NCBI RefSeq assembly: GCF_002795245.1 | Contig: NZ_PGVG01000011.1 | Coordinates: forward strand, 124,001-188,000 | DNA length: 64,000 bases | Reading direction: 5' to 3' | From: Bradyrhizobium forestalis | Lineage (GTDB): Bacteria; Pseudomonadota; Alphaproteobacteria; Rhizobiales; Xanthobacteraceae | Shown: piece by piece, positions 34,626-44,176 of the stretch | How the letters are laid out: every line of letters starts with the position of its first letter | Numbering within the stretch: the stretch's first letter is position 1 | Notes under the pieces: generated by a model | The model's input: the letters and a program-made list of their open reading frames with translations, nothing else | The model's database searches: none | What the model was told of the DNA's origin: nothing | Program-made: the position numbers and the translations under genes

Positions 34626-35735
34626 ATGAAGACACGTGCCGCCGTTGCTTTCGAAGCCAAGAAGCCGCTCGAGATCGTCGAGGTCGATCTGGAAGGCCCG
34701 AAGGCCGGCGAAGTCCTGGTCGAGATCAAGGCGACGGGCATCTGCCATACCGACGCCTACACGCTCGACGGCTTCGACAGCGAGGGAATTTTCCCATCGA
34801 TCCTGGGACATGAGGGAGCGGGCATCATCCGCGAGATCGGCCCGGGCGTGACCTCGGTGAAGCCGGGCGATCACGTCATCCCGCTTTACACGCCGGAATG
34901 CCGGCAGTGCAAAAGCTGCCTCAGTCAGAAGACCAATCTCTGCACCGCGATCCGCGCGACGCAGGGCAAGGGCGTGATGCCTGACGGCACCAGCCGCTTC
35001 TCCTACAAGGGCAAGCCGATCTACCACTACATGGGCTGCTCGACCTTCTCGAACTTCACCGTGCTGCCGGAGATCGCGGTGGCCAAGATCCGTGAAGACG
35101 CACCGTTCGACAAGAGCTGCTACATCGGCTGCGGTGTCACCACCGGCGTCGGTGCCGTCGTCAACACCGCCAAGGTCGAGCCGGGCGCCAACGTGGTCGT
35201 GTTCGGCCTCGGCGGCATTGGCCTCAACGTCATCCAGGGCGCCAAGATGGCCGGCGCCGACAAGATCATCGGCGTCGACATCAACGACTCCAAGGAAGAT
35301 TGGGGCCGCCGGTTCGGTATGACCCACTTCGTCAACCCGAAGAAGGTCACCGGTGACATCGTCCAACACCTGGTCGGCCTCACCGACGGCGGCGCCGACT
35401 ACACCTTCGACTGCACCGGCAACACCACCGTGATGCGCCAGGCGCTGGAAGCCTGCCATCGCGGCTGGGGCACCTCGATCATCATCGGCGTCGCCGAGGC
35501 CGGCAAGGAGATCGCCACTCGCCCGTTCCAGCTCGTCACCGGGCGCAACTGGCGCGGCACTGCCTTCGGCGGCGCGCGCGGGCGCACCGACGTGCCAAAG
35601 ATCGTCGACTGGTACATGAACGGAAAGATCCAGATCGACCCGATGATCACCCACGTGCTCAAGCTCGAAGAGATCAACAAGGGCTTTGACCTCATGCACG
35701 AGGGCAAATCCATCCGTTCAGTCGTCGTCTACTAG
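34626..35735 (+). CDS. flhA: S-(hydroxymethyl)glutathione dehydrogenase (class III ADH)
   Basis: The 369-residue cytoplasmic zinc enzyme oxidises S-hydroxymethylglutathione with NAD to S-formylglutathione. Catalytic zinc ligands are C40 and H62 (with E63); structural zinc ligands are C92, C95, C98 and C106. The NAD site is [14 protein letters not shown] (about 194-207). GAGGAG supports ATG 34626; a start 33 bases upstream is less likely. The gene sits between the XoxF cytochrome and gfa, so formaldehyde produced in the periplasm is handled by the next enzymes in the same operon. FghA at 8766 completes the path. Confidence 0.96.
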   Translation: MKTRAAVAFEAKKPLEIVEVDLEGPKAGEVLVEIKATGICHTDAYTLDGFDSEGIFPSILGHEGAGIIREIGPGVTSVKPGDHVIPLYTPECRQCKSCLSQKTNLCTAIRATQGKGVMPDGTSRFSYKGKPIYHYMGCSTFSNFTVLPEIAVAKIREDAPFDKSCYIGCGVTTGVGAVVNTAKVEPGANVVVFGLGGIGLNVIQGAKMAGADKIIGVDINDSKEDWGRRFGMTHFVNPKKVTGDIVQHLVGLTDGGADYTFDCTGNTTVMRQALEACHRGWGTSIIIGVAEAGKEIATRPFQLVTGRNWRGTAFGGARGRTDVPKIVDWYMNGKIQIDPMITHVLKLEEINKGFDLMHEGKSIRSVVVY

Positions 35736-35767
35736 CTCGCAGCCATCACACCAAGGAGGATCGACCC

Positions 35768-36331
35768 ATGACTGTTGCACTCCATCCCTCGATCGACAAC
35801 GGCGTCAAACAAGGCAGCGGCAGCTTTGCCGGCGGAACGCTGGTCTGCAAATGCAAGGACCACCCGGTCAAGGTCGGCATCAAGGGCGACGTCGCGCACA
35901 ATCACGCCTGTGGCTGCACCAAGTGCTGGAAGCCGCAGGGCGCGATCTTCTCCGTCGTCGCCGTGGTCCCGCGCCAGAACGTCACCGTGCTCGAGAACGG
36001 CGACAAGCTCCAGATCGTCGACCCCTCGGCGGTGATCCAGCGCCACGCCTGCAAGGCCTGCGGCACGCACATGTACGGCCGGATCGAGAACAAGAACCAT
36101 CCGTTCTATGGCCTCGATTTCATCCATCCCGAATTGTTCCAGGAGCAGGGCTCGCAGGCGCCGCAATTCGCCGCCTTCGTGTCCTCGGTGATCGAATCGG
36201 GCGTGAAGCCCGAGCAGATGGCCGGCATCCGTTCGCGGCTCAAGGAGATCGGGCTCGAGCCGTATGACTGCCTGTCGCCGGCGCTGATGGACGCGATCGC
36301 GACCCACGTGGCGAAAGCCAAAGCCGCCTAG
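35768..36331 (+). CDS. gfa: S-(hydroxymethyl)glutathione synthase
   Basis: The 187-residue Gfa protein speeds up the addition of formaldehyde to glutathione. Zinc-binding cysteines are visible as C27-x-C29, C48-x-C50-x2-C53 and C95-x2-C98 ([11 protein letters not shown]). Length is normal for the family. AAGGAGG precedes the ATG. It is the last gene of the xoxF-cytochrome-flhA-gfa unit. The in vivo need for Gfa as an enzyme is debated; a glutathione-carrier role has also been proposed. Confidence 0.95.
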   Translation: MTVALHPSIDNGVKQGSGSFAGGTLVCKCKDHPVKVGIKGDVAHNHACGCTKCWKPQGAIFSVVAVVPRQNVTVLENGDKLQIVDPSAVIQRHACKACGTHMYGRIENKNHPFYGLDFIHPELFQEQGSQAPQFAAFVSSVIESGVKPEQMAGIRSRLKEIGLEPYDCLSPALMDAIATHVAKAKAA

Positions 36332-36380
36332 GAGGGCCGCCTGAGCTGGCTGGGCCGCCGAGTCTTGGCCAGACCTTCTT

Positions 36381-36414
36381 CGGCTCGCTGGCGCCTCTCG
36401 ACGCCAGCGAGCCG
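36381..36414. terminator. Perfect 13-bp hairpin downstream of gfa
   Basis: CGGCTCGCTGGCG (36381-36393) is the exact reverse complement of 36402-36414, with an 8-base loop. It lies 50 bases after the gfa stop. No T run follows, so it could be a 3'-end processing or stability hairpin rather than a true terminator. Confidence 0.5.
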
Positions 36415-36584
36415 CACGGGTCCCCGTTCCGGGACCACCGCGGCGACGCCGCCGCTTCTGCACCACGCGCATGTGAGGGCCATCAGCTCCTCAGTCCTGG
36501 TCTCTGAATGACTGCGCAGGACCGTCCGCTTCCTGCTCGAAGCTCGCGGCGCTTGCGTTCTCCCTCCCTCGACTGAGGCATCCT

Positions 36585-36624
36585 GCTTCGTCCGCGCAGT
36601 CTTCCTGGCGGACGAAGCTTTTTT
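36585..36624 (+). terminator. Rho-independent terminator
   Basis: GCTTCGTCCGC (36585-36595) pairs perfectly with GCGGACGAAGC (36608-36618), followed at once by six T (36619-36624). It is a textbook plus-strand terminator but stands 254 bases after gfa, so it ends either a long 3' untranslated region or a separate short RNA. Confidence 0.8.
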
Positions 36625-36960
36625 CGTTGCCGCCCTGCCTGCGGACGCACGGCGCCGCGCCCTGCTTTTGACAAACCATCGATGCAATCTTTTCCCGGTG
36701 AGAACACTCGGCTGTGAACGCCGGGCCGGGGCGATCTCTGCTACGGTCGCCTCGTCACGATGCCGCGCGAAATACAATCAATTAAGAACAAAACGGGAGG
36801 TATCGAGCACATCCAGACATCGCCATTGCCGTTCCTGCCTCCCTCCGGGATTTGCCCGCGCGGGACGACGGCGGGAGGTGGTGACATGACGCAAAAACCG
36901 TCGCCGACCGGCGTCGGCCGACTTTGAATTTGGCATGCTTATGAAGAGCGAGGGACGATC

Positions 36961-37413
36961 ATGATCAAGGTGAAGATCAACGGCCAGGAACAGAGCTGGG
37001 ACGGCGACCCGGATCTCCCGCTACTCTGGTTCCTCCGCGACGAGGCCGGGCTGACCGGCACCAAATACGGCTGCGGCCAGGCCCTGTGCGGCGCCTGCAC
37101 CGTCATCGTCGACAAGGAAGCCGTGCGCGCCTGCATCACCTCGGTCAACGACGTCGCCGGCCGCGAGGTCACGACGATCGAGGGACTGCATCCGAACGGC
37201 GATCACCCGGTGCAGAAGGCCTGGCGCCAAGTCAACGTGCCCCAATGCGGCTTCTGCCAGGCCGGCCAGATCATGCAGGCCGCAGCCCTCTTGATGGACA
37301 ACCCCAAACCCTCGCATGACCAGATCCGCGAGGCGATGTCCGGCAACATCTGCCGCTGCGGCTGCTACCAGCGCATCGAGAACGCCGTCCATCTCGCATC
37401 GACGGGGGTGTGA
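36961..37413 (+). CDS. (2Fe-2S) subunit of molybdenum hydroxylase
   Basis: The 150-residue protein has a plant-type ferredoxin cluster site (C38, C43, C46, C58) and a second [2Fe-2S] site (C96, C99, C131, C133), the standard small subunit of xanthine dehydrogenase/isoquinoline-oxidoreductase-type enzymes. It passes electrons from the molybdopterin site of the large subunit. The large-subunit gene starts one base after its stop, so the two form an operon. There is no Tat signal here; it probably rides with the large subunit through the Tat pathway. Confidence 0.92.
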   Translation: MIKVKINGQEQSWDGDPDLPLLWFLRDEAGLTGTKYGCGQALCGACTVIVDKEAVRACITSVNDVAGREVTTIEGLHPNGDHPVQKAWRQVNVPQCGFCQAGQIMQAAALLMDNPKPSHDQIREAMSGNICRCGCYQRIENAVHLASTGV

Positions 37414-37414
37414 C

Positions 37415-39727
37415 ATGAATTTCATCGACAATCCCCGCAGGCTGCGCGGCTTCGAAAAGCATATCAGGGTCGAGAAGGTCTCGCGCCGAAGCATCCTGAA
37501 GGGGCTCGGCATCACCGGTGGCTTCGTGCTCGCCGCCCCCGTGATGTCGCGTCAGGCGCTCGCCTATGAGACCGGTGCCGGCAAGATGCCGCACGGCGTC
37601 GTGGTCGATCCGCGCGTGTTCGTTTCGGTGGCCCCTGATGGCATCGTCACCATCGTCGGGCACCGTTCGGAGATGGGCACCGGCGTCCGCACCAGCCTGC
37701 CGCTGATCGTGGCCGAGGAGATGGAAGCCGATTGGTCCAGGGTCAAGGTGCAGCAGGCCCATGGCGACGAGGTCAAGTTCGGCAACCAGGACACCGACGG
37801 GTCGCGCAGCACACGCCACTATTTGATCCCAATGCGCCAGATCGGCGCCTCGGCCCGCACCATGCTGGAGCAGGCCGCGGCGAAGCGCTGGGGCGTAGCA
37901 GCGACCGAGGTCAAGGCGGTCAACCACGAGGTCGTCCACAGCGCCAGCGGCCGCAAGCTGGGCTTCGGCGAGCTCGCTGGCGATGCCGCCAAGGAATCGG
38001 TGCCGAGCGTCGAAGGCCTCAAGCTGAAGGATCCCAAGGACTTCCGATATCTCGGCAAGGGACAGGTCGGCATCGTCGATCTTCACGACATCACCACCGG
38101 CAAGGCGCGTTACGGCGCCGATGTCCGCCTTCCCGGCATGAAATATGCTGTGATCGCGCGCCCGCCGGTGACCGGCGGCAAGCTGGTCAAGTTCGAGCCG
38201 GAGGAGGCGCTGAAAGTCCCCGGCGTCGAAAAAGTGATGCAGGTTCAAGGCTGGCCTTGGCCTTCAAAATTCCAGCCGCTCGGCGGGGTCGCCGTGATCG
38301 CGCGCAACACCGGCGCGGCGATCAAGGGCCGCGACGCCTTGAAGCTGGTGTGGGACGACGGGCCGAACGGCAAATACGACTCCGTCGCCTACCGCAAGGA
38401 GCTCGAAGAGGCCTCGCGCAAGTCTGGCCTCGTGCTGCGCAAGGAGGGCGATGCGGACGCCGCCCTCAAAGGCGCCGACAAGGTGATCGTCGGCGAGTAC
38501 TACATCCCGCATCTCGCCCATGTCAGCATGGAGCCGCCAGTCGCGGTCGCCGACGTCAAGGGCGACAAGGCGGAGATCTGGGCGCCGGTGCAGAGCCCCG
38601 GCGGCACCCGCGAGGACGTCGCCAAGACGCTCGGTATTCCCGAACAGAACGTCACGGTCAACGTGACGCTGCTCGGCGGCGGTTTCGGCCGCAAGTCGAA
38701 ATGCGACTTTGCGCTCGAAGCCGCGCTGCTGTCCAAGGAGCTCGGTGCGCCGGTCAAGGTGCAGTGGACGCGCGAGGACGACATCCATAACGGCTTCCTG
38801 CACACCGTCTCGGTCGAGCGGATCGAGGCCGGACTCGACAAGAGCGGCAAGGTGATCGCCTGGCGCCACCGCAGCGTGGCTCCCAGCATCGCCTCGACCT
38901 TTGCCGCCGGCACCGTGCATCAGGCGCCGTTCGAGATCGGCATGGGTCTCGTCGATATGCCCTTCGAGATCGCAAACATCTCCTGTGAAAATCCGGAAGC
39001 AGCCGCGCATACCCGCATCGGCTGGTTCCGCTCGGTCTCGAATATCCCGCGCGCCTTCGCAGTCCAGTCGATGGTAGGCGAGATCGCGCAGGCGACCGGC
39101 CGCGACCAGAAAGACATGCTGCTCGAGCTGATCGGCTCGCCTCGCATCGTCAAGCCCAACGTGAAGGACCTCTGGAACTACGGTGAGCCCCAGGACAGCT
39201 ACCCGATCGATACCGCACGCCTGCGCAAGGTGGTCGAACTGGTCGCCGAGAAGGGCGAATGGGGGCGAAAGGTGCCGAAGGGCCACGGCCTCGGCATCGC
39301 CGTGCACCGCAGCTTCGTCAGCTACATCGCAACCATCGTCGAGGTCGCCGTCGACGACAAGGGCAAGCTGTCGGTGCCGCGGGTCGACACCGCCATCGAC
39401 TGCGGCACCTATGTCAACCCCGAGCGCATCGCCTCGCAGATCGAGGGCGCGGCAATCATGGGGCTGAGCCTCGCCAAATACGGCGAGATCACCTTCAAGG
39501 ACGGCAAGGTGCAGCAGAAGAATTTTGACGACTTCCAGGTCGTCAGGATGGATGATTCTCCTGTGGTGACCAACGTCTACATCGTGCCGCCCGGACCCGA
39601 CACGCCGCCGAGTGGCGTCGGCGAGCCCGGCGTTCCCCCGTTCGCACCGGCCCTGATCAACGCGATCTTCGCGGCGACGGGAAAACGCATCCGCTCGCTT
39701 CCGATCGGCAAGCAGTTGGAGGCATAA
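37415..39727 (+). CDS. Tat-exported molybdopterin-binding large subunit (aldehyde dehydrogenase type)
   Basis: The 770-residue protein begins with a Tat signal ([20 protein letters not shown]) and has the large-subunit pattern of isoquinoline 1-oxidoreductase/IorB-like enzymes: [51 protein letters not shown] and the catalytic Glu in GVGEPGVPP. Such two-subunit enzymes oxidise aldehydes or N-heterocycles and often need a cytochrome c third subunit, which is missing here. Next to alcohol dehydrogenases, periplasmic aldehyde oxidation is a reasonable guess. It could equally act on an aromatic heterocycle. Confidence 0.88.
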   Translation: MNFIDNPRRLRGFEKHIRVEKVSRRSILKGLGITGGFVLAAPVMSRQALAYETGAGKMPHGVVVDPRVFVSVAPDGIVTIVGHRSEMGTGVRTSLPLIVAEEMEADWSRVKVQQAHGDEVKFGNQDTDGSRSTRHYLIPMRQIGASARTMLEQAAAKRWGVAATEVKAVNHEVVHSASGRKLGFGELAGDAAKESVPSVEGLKLKDPKDFRYLGKGQVGIVDLHDITTGKARYGADVRLPGMKYAVIARPPVTGGKLVKFEPEEALKVPGVEKVMQVQGWPWPSKFQPLGGVAVIARNTGAAIKGRDALKLVWDDGPNGKYDSVAYRKELEEASRKSGLVLRKEGDADAALKGADKVIVGEYYIPHLAHVSMEPPVAVADVKGDKAEIWAPVQSPGGTREDVAKTLGIPEQNVTVNVTLLGGGFGRKSKCDFALEAALLSKELGAPVKVQWTREDDIHNGFLHTVSVERIEAGLDKSGKVIAWRHRSVAPSIASTFAAGTVHQAPFEIGMGLVDMPFEIANISCENPEAAAHTRIGWFRSVSNIPRAFAVQSMVGEIAQATGRDQKDMLLELIGSPRIVKPNVKDLWNYGEPQDSYPIDTARLRKVVELVAEKGEWGRKVPKGHGLGIAVHRSFVSYIATIVEVAVDDKGKLSVPRVDTAIDCGTYVNPERIASQIEGAAIMGLSLAKYGEITFKDGKVQQKNFDDFQVVRMDDSPVVTNVYIVPPGPDTPPSGVGEPGVPPFAPALINAIFAATGKRIRSLPIGKQLEA

Positions 39728-39783
39728 GCCGCGGAACACAAGCGGTCTCGCGCCGTTTGCATCGATCTGACAGGAGCAGATCG

Positions 39784-39890
39784 ATGACCAACATCTCAAA
39801 GGCGCTCGCAGCCTCGTTGCTGTCGAGCGCCTTTCTTTTGACCATCACCGGTGCGTTCGCCCAGAGCAACACAATCCCAGCGCACACCAA
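39784..39890 (+). pseudogene. Truncated exported protein: signal peptide only
   Basis: An ATG at 39784 starts a clear signal peptide ([15 protein letters not shown], then AFLLTITGAFAQSN), but right after it the frame runs into the hairpin at 39891-39920 and then antisense into the PQQ dehydrogenase gene, giving an Arg-rich tail unlike any mature protein. It looks like the 5' remnant of an exported protein gene whose rest has been lost. Its place just after the molybdenum hydroxylase fits a lost cytochrome c subunit, but that is a guess. Confidence 0.5.
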
Positions 39891-39920
39891 AATGCGGCGG
39901 ACGTTGCCGTCCGCCGCATT
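39891..39920 (-). terminator. Perfect 13-bp hairpin after the minus-strand PQQ dehydrogenase
   Basis: AATGCGGCGGACG (39891-39903) pairs exactly with 39908-39920 around the loop TTGC. In the minus direction it is followed by TTTGG. It lies 45 bases past the stop codon at 39965, so it most likely ends that transcript, with weaker action on the plus strand. Confidence 0.65.
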
Positions 39921-39964
39921 CGCCACCCCCCGGCTGCTCCGCTTCTTTCGATCCGCCCGCGGAG

Positions 39965-41704
39965 CTATTTCTTCAGGGCGAACACCCAGATCACTCCGCC
40001 CTGCGGCACGTTGGCTTCGATGCCGATATTGTTGGTCGCCAGCGCATCCTGGATGCGTTGCGCGTCCACGCCCCATCCCGACTGGATCGCGATGTACTGC
40101 GTGCCGTCGATCTCGTAGGACACCGGCATGCCCATGATGCCGGAGTTGGTCTTCTGCTCCCACAGCAGTTCACCGGTCTTGGCGTTGAAGGCGCGGAAGT
40201 TGCGGTCGTTGGTGCCGCCGACGAAGACGAGATCGCCGGCAGTCGCCGTCACCGAGCCGAACAGCTGCGACTTCGGGAAATTATGCTGCCACACCTTCTT
40301 GCCGGTCGTGGGATCCCAGGCCTGAAGCTCGCCGAAATGATCGGCGCCCGGTTTCGCCTTGAGGCCGATGTCCTCCGGCTTGGTGCCGAGCCAGAGCTCG
40401 CCAGGCTTCAGCGCGACCTTCTCGCCGGTGAATCCGCCGCAGAAATTCTCGTTGGCGGGCACGTAGACGAGACCGGTCTTCTGGCTGTAGGCCGCCGACG
40501 GCCAGTCCTTGCCGCCCCACAGTGAGGGGCAGAACTCCACGCGCTTGCCGATGACCGGCTTGTGCGCGGGGTCGACGATCGGCTTGCCGCTCTCGGGTTC
40601 GATGCCCTTCCAGACGTCGGTGGAGACGAACGGCCAGCCTGCGACATAGTTGATCTTGGTCGGCGTGCGCTCGAGCACCCAGAAGATCGCGTCGCGTCCC
40701 GGATGGACCAGGCTCTTGATGTTGCGGCCATCGCGTTGCAAGTCGATCAGCATCGGCGCTTCGACCTCGTCCCAGTCCCAGGAATCGTTCTGGTGATACT
40801 GGTGATAGGTCTTGATCTTGCCGGTGTTGGGATCGAGCGCGAGCACCGAGGATGTGTAGAGATTGTCGCCGGGATGGGTCTCGCCGGGCCATGGCGCAGC
40901 ATTGCCCACACCCCAATAGATCGTCTTGGTCTCCTTGTCGTAATTGCCGGTCATCCAGGCCGAGCCGCCGCCATTCTTCCAGTCGTCGCCCTGCCAGGTG
41001 TCGTGACCGGGCTCGCCTTCGCCCGGAATGGTGAAGGTGCGCCACAGCTCCTTGCCGTCCTTGGCATCATAGGCGGCGACATAGCCGCGCACGCCGAACT
41101 CGCCGCCGGAGCCGCCGACGATGACCTTGCCGTCGACGATCAGCGGCATCAGGGTCATGTACTGGCCCTTCTTGTAGTCCTGCACCTTGGTGTCCCACAC
41201 CACCTTGCCGGTCTTGGCGTCGAGGGCCACGACATGATCATCCGTTGTGGCAAGGTAGAGCTTGTCCTCCCAGAGGCCGACGCCGCGGCTGGTCGGATGC
41301 AGCTGGAACAGATCATCGGGGAGCTGCCGCTTGTAGCGCCAATATTCGTCGCCGGTCTTGGCGTTCAACGCGATCACCTGCCCCATCGGGGTTGCCACGA
41401 ACATCACGCCGTTGTTGACGATCGGCGGCGCCTCGTGGCCTTCGACGACGCCGGTGGCGAAGGTCCAGGCCGGCGTGAGGTTTTTCACGTTGGAGGTGTT
41501 GATCTGGTCGAGCGGGCTATAGCCGTGCCCGTCATAGGTGCGCCGGTAGAGCATCCAATTGCTCGGCTCCGGATTTTCCAGCCGCTGCGCGGTGACCGGA
41601 GAATAATTGTCGATCGGACCCGACACGGCGGCGGTCGAGGCAAGACACGTGAAGGCGACGAAGCCGGACAGGTACCATTGCTTCCTGGTCATGGACGTTT
41701 TCAT
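39965..41704 (-). CDS. PQQ-dependent dehydrogenase, lanthanide type, without Cys pair
   Basis: The 579-residue exported quinoprotein has a signal peptide (LASTAAVSGP), PQQ-propeller repeats (DAKTGKVVWDTK, NAKTGELLWEQK), Glu202 and Asn268 metal ligands and the active-site D310-W311-D312 (DSWDWDEVEAP). The extra Asp (D312) is at the lanthanide position. The adjacent-cysteine pair seen in the other two dehydrogenases is absent (LHPTSRGVGL in its place), so it belongs to a different branch, probably with a different alcohol or amine-free substrate. GGGGA stands six bases before the ATG. A Rieske protein gene is just upstream in the same direction. Confidence 0.9.
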   Translation of the reverse strand: MKTSMTRKQWYLSGFVAFTCLASTAAVSGPIDNYSPVTAQRLENPEPSNWMLYRRTYDGHGYSPLDQINTSNVKNLTPAWTFATGVVEGHEAPPIVNNGVMFVATPMGQVIALNAKTGDEYWRYKRQLPDDLFQLHPTSRGVGLWEDKLYLATTDDHVVALDAKTGKVVWDTKVQDYKKGQYMTLMPLIVDGKVIVGGSGGEFGVRGYVAAYDAKDGKELWRTFTIPGEGEPGHDTWQGDDWKNGGGSAWMTGNYDKETKTIYWGVGNAAPWPGETHPGDNLYTSSVLALDPNTGKIKTYHQYHQNDSWDWDEVEAPMLIDLQRDGRNIKSLVHPGRDAIFWVLERTPTKINYVAGWPFVSTDVWKGIEPESGKPIVDPAHKPVIGKRVEFCPSLWGGKDWPSAAYSQKTGLVYVPANENFCGGFTGEKVALKPGELWLGTKPEDIGLKAKPGADHFGELQAWDPTTGKKVWQHNFPKSQLFGSVTATAGDLVFVGGTNDRNFRAFNAKTGELLWEQKTNSGIMGMPVSYEIDGTQYIAIQSGWGVDAQRIQDALATNNIGIEANVPQGGVIWVFALKK

Positions 41705-41822
41705 GGACGTTCCCCTTTTTCATCCGTTTGAATTCTTGTTGTGAATTCTTGTCGTTCGTCCCGTCGTCCGCCCATCGGCGGAGGCGGCCTCTCGTGACGC
41801 GGGGCCCAGCCCGCACCGTCCA

Positions 41823-42476
41823 TCATCCTGGCTGCGCGGCACCTACCTTTCCGATGAAATTGCCGGCGACGCTGAGCGAACCGTCAGCGAGTGCCAACGG
41901 CAGCGCTGCAAGCCGTCGCGGCGCCGGCCCGAACACGACCTGCGCGCCCGCGCGGGGATCGTATTCGGAGTTGTGGCACATGCACTTGAACACCTCCTTG
42001 TCGCCGACATCGCTCTTCACCCAGGCGGTGACGGGACAGCCCGCATGCGAGCAGATCGCGGAATAGGCGATGATGCCGTCGATGGCCCGCGCGCGGGTCT
42101 TCTCGTCGAGATCGGCGGCATCGAGCTTGATGATCAGGATCTCGTTGAGCCGCGAGGCGCTGCGCACCACCGATGTGTTGGGATCCTTCGGCCAGGCATG
42201 GACCGGCGGCCCGCCGACCCGTAGATCGGCCGCAGTGATGAGCTTTCCCTCCTGATCACCTTCGGAGAAGACGAGCAGGTCGCCTTTCTGTGGCCGTTCG
42301 TCGGAGCCGGGTGGATCCTCGCCTGCGCGCGCTTGGGTGGAGCAGCCGAGACAAGCGGAGCTCGCAAGCGCACCCAGCAGCAGGGTTCGCCGCGTCTGCC
42401 CCGTGCCCGCGTCGAGTTGGGGTTCCGCAGCACTCTCGGTGGATGGGGAATTGGTGTCGAACGATGCGCAAGCCAT
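41823..42476 (-). CDS. Tat-exported Rieske (2Fe-2S) protein
   Basis: The 217-residue protein has a Tat-like signal (TRRTLLLGALASSACLGC) and a Rieske cluster site: C142-S-H144-A-G-C147 and C165-M-C167-H168. C142, H144, C165 and H168 bind the cluster, while C147 and C167 form the usual disulphide. It lacks the usual long membrane anchor of bc1 Rieske subunits. It lies 118 bases upstream of, and on the same strand as, the PQQ dehydrogenase at 39965-41704, so it is probably that enzyme's electron acceptor in place of a cytochrome c. Confidence 0.87.
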   Translation of the reverse strand: MACASFDTNSPSTESAAEPQLDAGTGQTRRTLLLGALASSACLGCSTQARAGEDPPGSDERPQKGDLLVFSEGDQEGKLITAADLRVGGPPVHAWPKDPNTSVVRSASRLNEILIIKLDAADLDEKTRARAIDGIIAYSAICSHAGCPVTAWVKSDVGDKEVFKCMCHNSEYDPRAGAQVVFGPAPRRLAALPLALADGSLSVAGNFIGKVGAAQPG

Positions 42477-42721
42477 GCCCGCTAGCAGGCGCTGGAACTC
42501 TGCCGAAAAGAAGGCGAAGAATTGGCGCCGCAGTGCATCAATATGGCTTTGCTCGCGTTGATTGAACGAGAATGAAAGCGAGCAAGCGCATTTTCACGAA
42601 TTCTACATCGCATTGCGCGAACGGCATGATGATTTTGCAGATCAGACCGATGATGTAGGAATTGGTGCGACGCGCCATCACGCGACGTGAACTGCACCTT
42701 CTCAGGCAGGCATGCTGTATT

Positions 42722-43186
42722 TCACGACCTCAGCACGTGGCGCGGCGCTGCGATGCGGCCCGCAACGGTTGCCGACGCCATTTCGAAACTGTCGGCGATA
42801 CGACGCGCCTTGTCGATGAACAGCGCGGCCGCCGCCGGCGGGCAGACCTCGCGCGCAGTCTGCTCGAACAGATCGAGCCAGCGGTCGAAATGGCCGCCAA
42901 CCAGGCTCAGCGGCAGGTGTGCCCGCATCGGCGAACCGTGATAGCGGCCGCTCATCAGCACGACCGACGACCAGAAATCCCGGAGCTTGGCGAGATGCTC
43001 ATCCCAGTTCTGGACGATCGCAAAGACCGGACCAAGCAGCGCGTCCTCGCGCACACGTCCGTAAAAGCGTGTGACCAGCTCCTCGATCATCTCCTCGTTG
43101 ATCCCGGTGCGCTCGATCGCATCCTGGGTCAACAGGTTCCGCCGCGCGGCCGCAGCTTCCCGCTCGGTCTTCAGTCGATCCGACAT
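42722..43186 (-). CDS. Group III truncated haemoglobin
   Basis: The 154-residue protein has the group III truncated-globin pattern: EEMIEELVTRFYGRVREDALLG, a WDEHLAKLRDFWSSVVLMSGRYHG segment and SFEMA. The proximal His is probably in LPLSLVGGHFDRWLDLF. These globins are linked to oxygen or nitric oxide chemistry but the exact role is not settled. It is a single gene; no operon partner is obvious. The gap of 245 bases to the Rieske gene start holds nothing recognisable. Confidence 0.88.
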   Translation of the reverse strand: MSDRLKTEREAAAARRNLLTQDAIERTGINEEMIEELVTRFYGRVREDALLGPVFAIVQNWDEHLAKLRDFWSSVVLMSGRYHGSPMRAHLPLSLVGGHFDRWLDLFEQTAREVCPPAAAALFIDKARRIADSFEMASATVAGRIAAPRHVLRS

Positions 43187-43324
43187 GTCCTTTGTTTTCC
43201 GTTTTCGTTGGTCCCGCAGAGCGCCCGTTCGACATTGTCAGGCCGATTGCGCGCGGCGTCTTTGTCGCAGCGCAAATTGCGGGATCTGGCGGCGGACGCA
43301 GAGTGCCCGCCGCCAATGCCTTCA

Positions 43325-44176
43325 TCAGGCGCTATAGGTGTAAAAGCCCTGCCCGGTCTTGCGGCCGAGATGGCCGGCATCGACCATCTCTTTCAGCAGC
43401 GGGGCTGGCCGATATTTGGGATCGTTGAAGCCTTTGTAAAAGACCTCCATCACCGAAAGCATGGTGTCGAGCCCGACGAGATCGGCCAGTGCGAGCGGCC
43501 CGATCGGATGGTTGCAGCCGAGCTTCATTCCGGCGTCGATCTCTTCCGCCGTCGCGATGCCCTCCTGGAGAGCGAAGATCGCCTCGTTGATCATCGGACA
43601 CAGGATACGGTTGACGGCGAAGCCTGGGCTGTTCTTGGCCGTGATCGCCACCTTGCCGACACGCTTGGCGAAATCCAGCGCCTTGGCATGGGTGTCGTCC
43701 GAGGTCTGCAGGCCCCGGATGAGCTCCAGCAGCGCCATCACCGGCACGGGGTTGAAGAAGTGCATGCCGATGAAGCGGTCGGGCCGATCGGTTGCGGCTG
43801 CGAGCTTGGTGATCGAAATCGACGAGGTGTTGGTCGCAACCAGCGTGCGCGGCGACAGCGTCGCGCAGAGATCCTTCAGGATCTTGACCTTGAGCTCCTC
43901 GTTCTCGGTGGCCGCCTCGATGACGAGGTCACAATCCGACAGCTTCGACCGGTCAGTGGTGCCGGTGATGCGCTTGAGCGTTGCCTCGCGGTCGGCCGCC
44001 GACATCTTCTCCTTCTTGACCAGGCGCTCGAGACTGCCGCCGACGGTCGACAGGCCGCGGTTCACCGCCGCATCGGAAATATCGACCATCACGACCGAGA
44101 GCCCGGCCGCGGCGCAGATCTGCGCGATGCCGTTCCCCATGGTACCTGCCCCGATGATGCCAACGGTTTGGATCAT
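43325..44176 (-). CDS. 3-hydroxybutyryl-CoA dehydrogenase
   Basis: The 283-residue enzyme has the NAD site GAGTMG (residues 9-14), the catalytic region [19 protein letters not shown] with its His, and [13 protein letters not shown]. It oxidises (S)-3-hydroxybutyryl-CoA or reduces acetoacetyl-CoA in butyrate, PHB or fatty-acid metabolism. AAGGAT precedes the ATG at 44176; longer in-frame starts are not convincing. It seems to be a single gene, without electron-transfer flavoprotein genes next to it. Confidence 0.92.
   Translation of the reverse strand: MIQTVGIIGAGTMGNGIAQICAAAGLSVVMVDISDAAVNRGLSTVGGSLERLVKKEKMSAADREATLKRITGTTDRSKLSDCDLVIEAATENEELKVKILKDLCATLSPRTLVATNTSSISITKLAAATDRPDRFIGMHFFNPVPVMALLELIRGLQTSDDTHAKALDFAKRVGKVAITAKNSPGFAVNRILCPMINEAIFALQEGIATAEEIDAGMKLGCNHPIGPLALADLVGLDTMLSVMEVFYKGFNDPKYRPAPLLKEMVDAGHLGRKTGQGFYTYSA

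Larger units (their letters stand above)
36332..36960. other. 629-bp gap after gfa
   Basis: No supported protein gene lies here. The gap holds a strong hairpin at 36381-36414 and a rho-independent terminator at 36585-36624 (listed separately). Weak minus-strand reading frames here encode Arg/Lys-rich, low-complexity peptides and are not believed. The promoter of the molybdenum hydroxylase genes should lie in the last 250 bases. Confidence 0.5.

Noticed and set aside
36328..36777. Minus-strand Arg/Lys-rich frame after gfa
   Set aside because: It crosses two strong hairpins and a terminator, and its sequence has low complexity.
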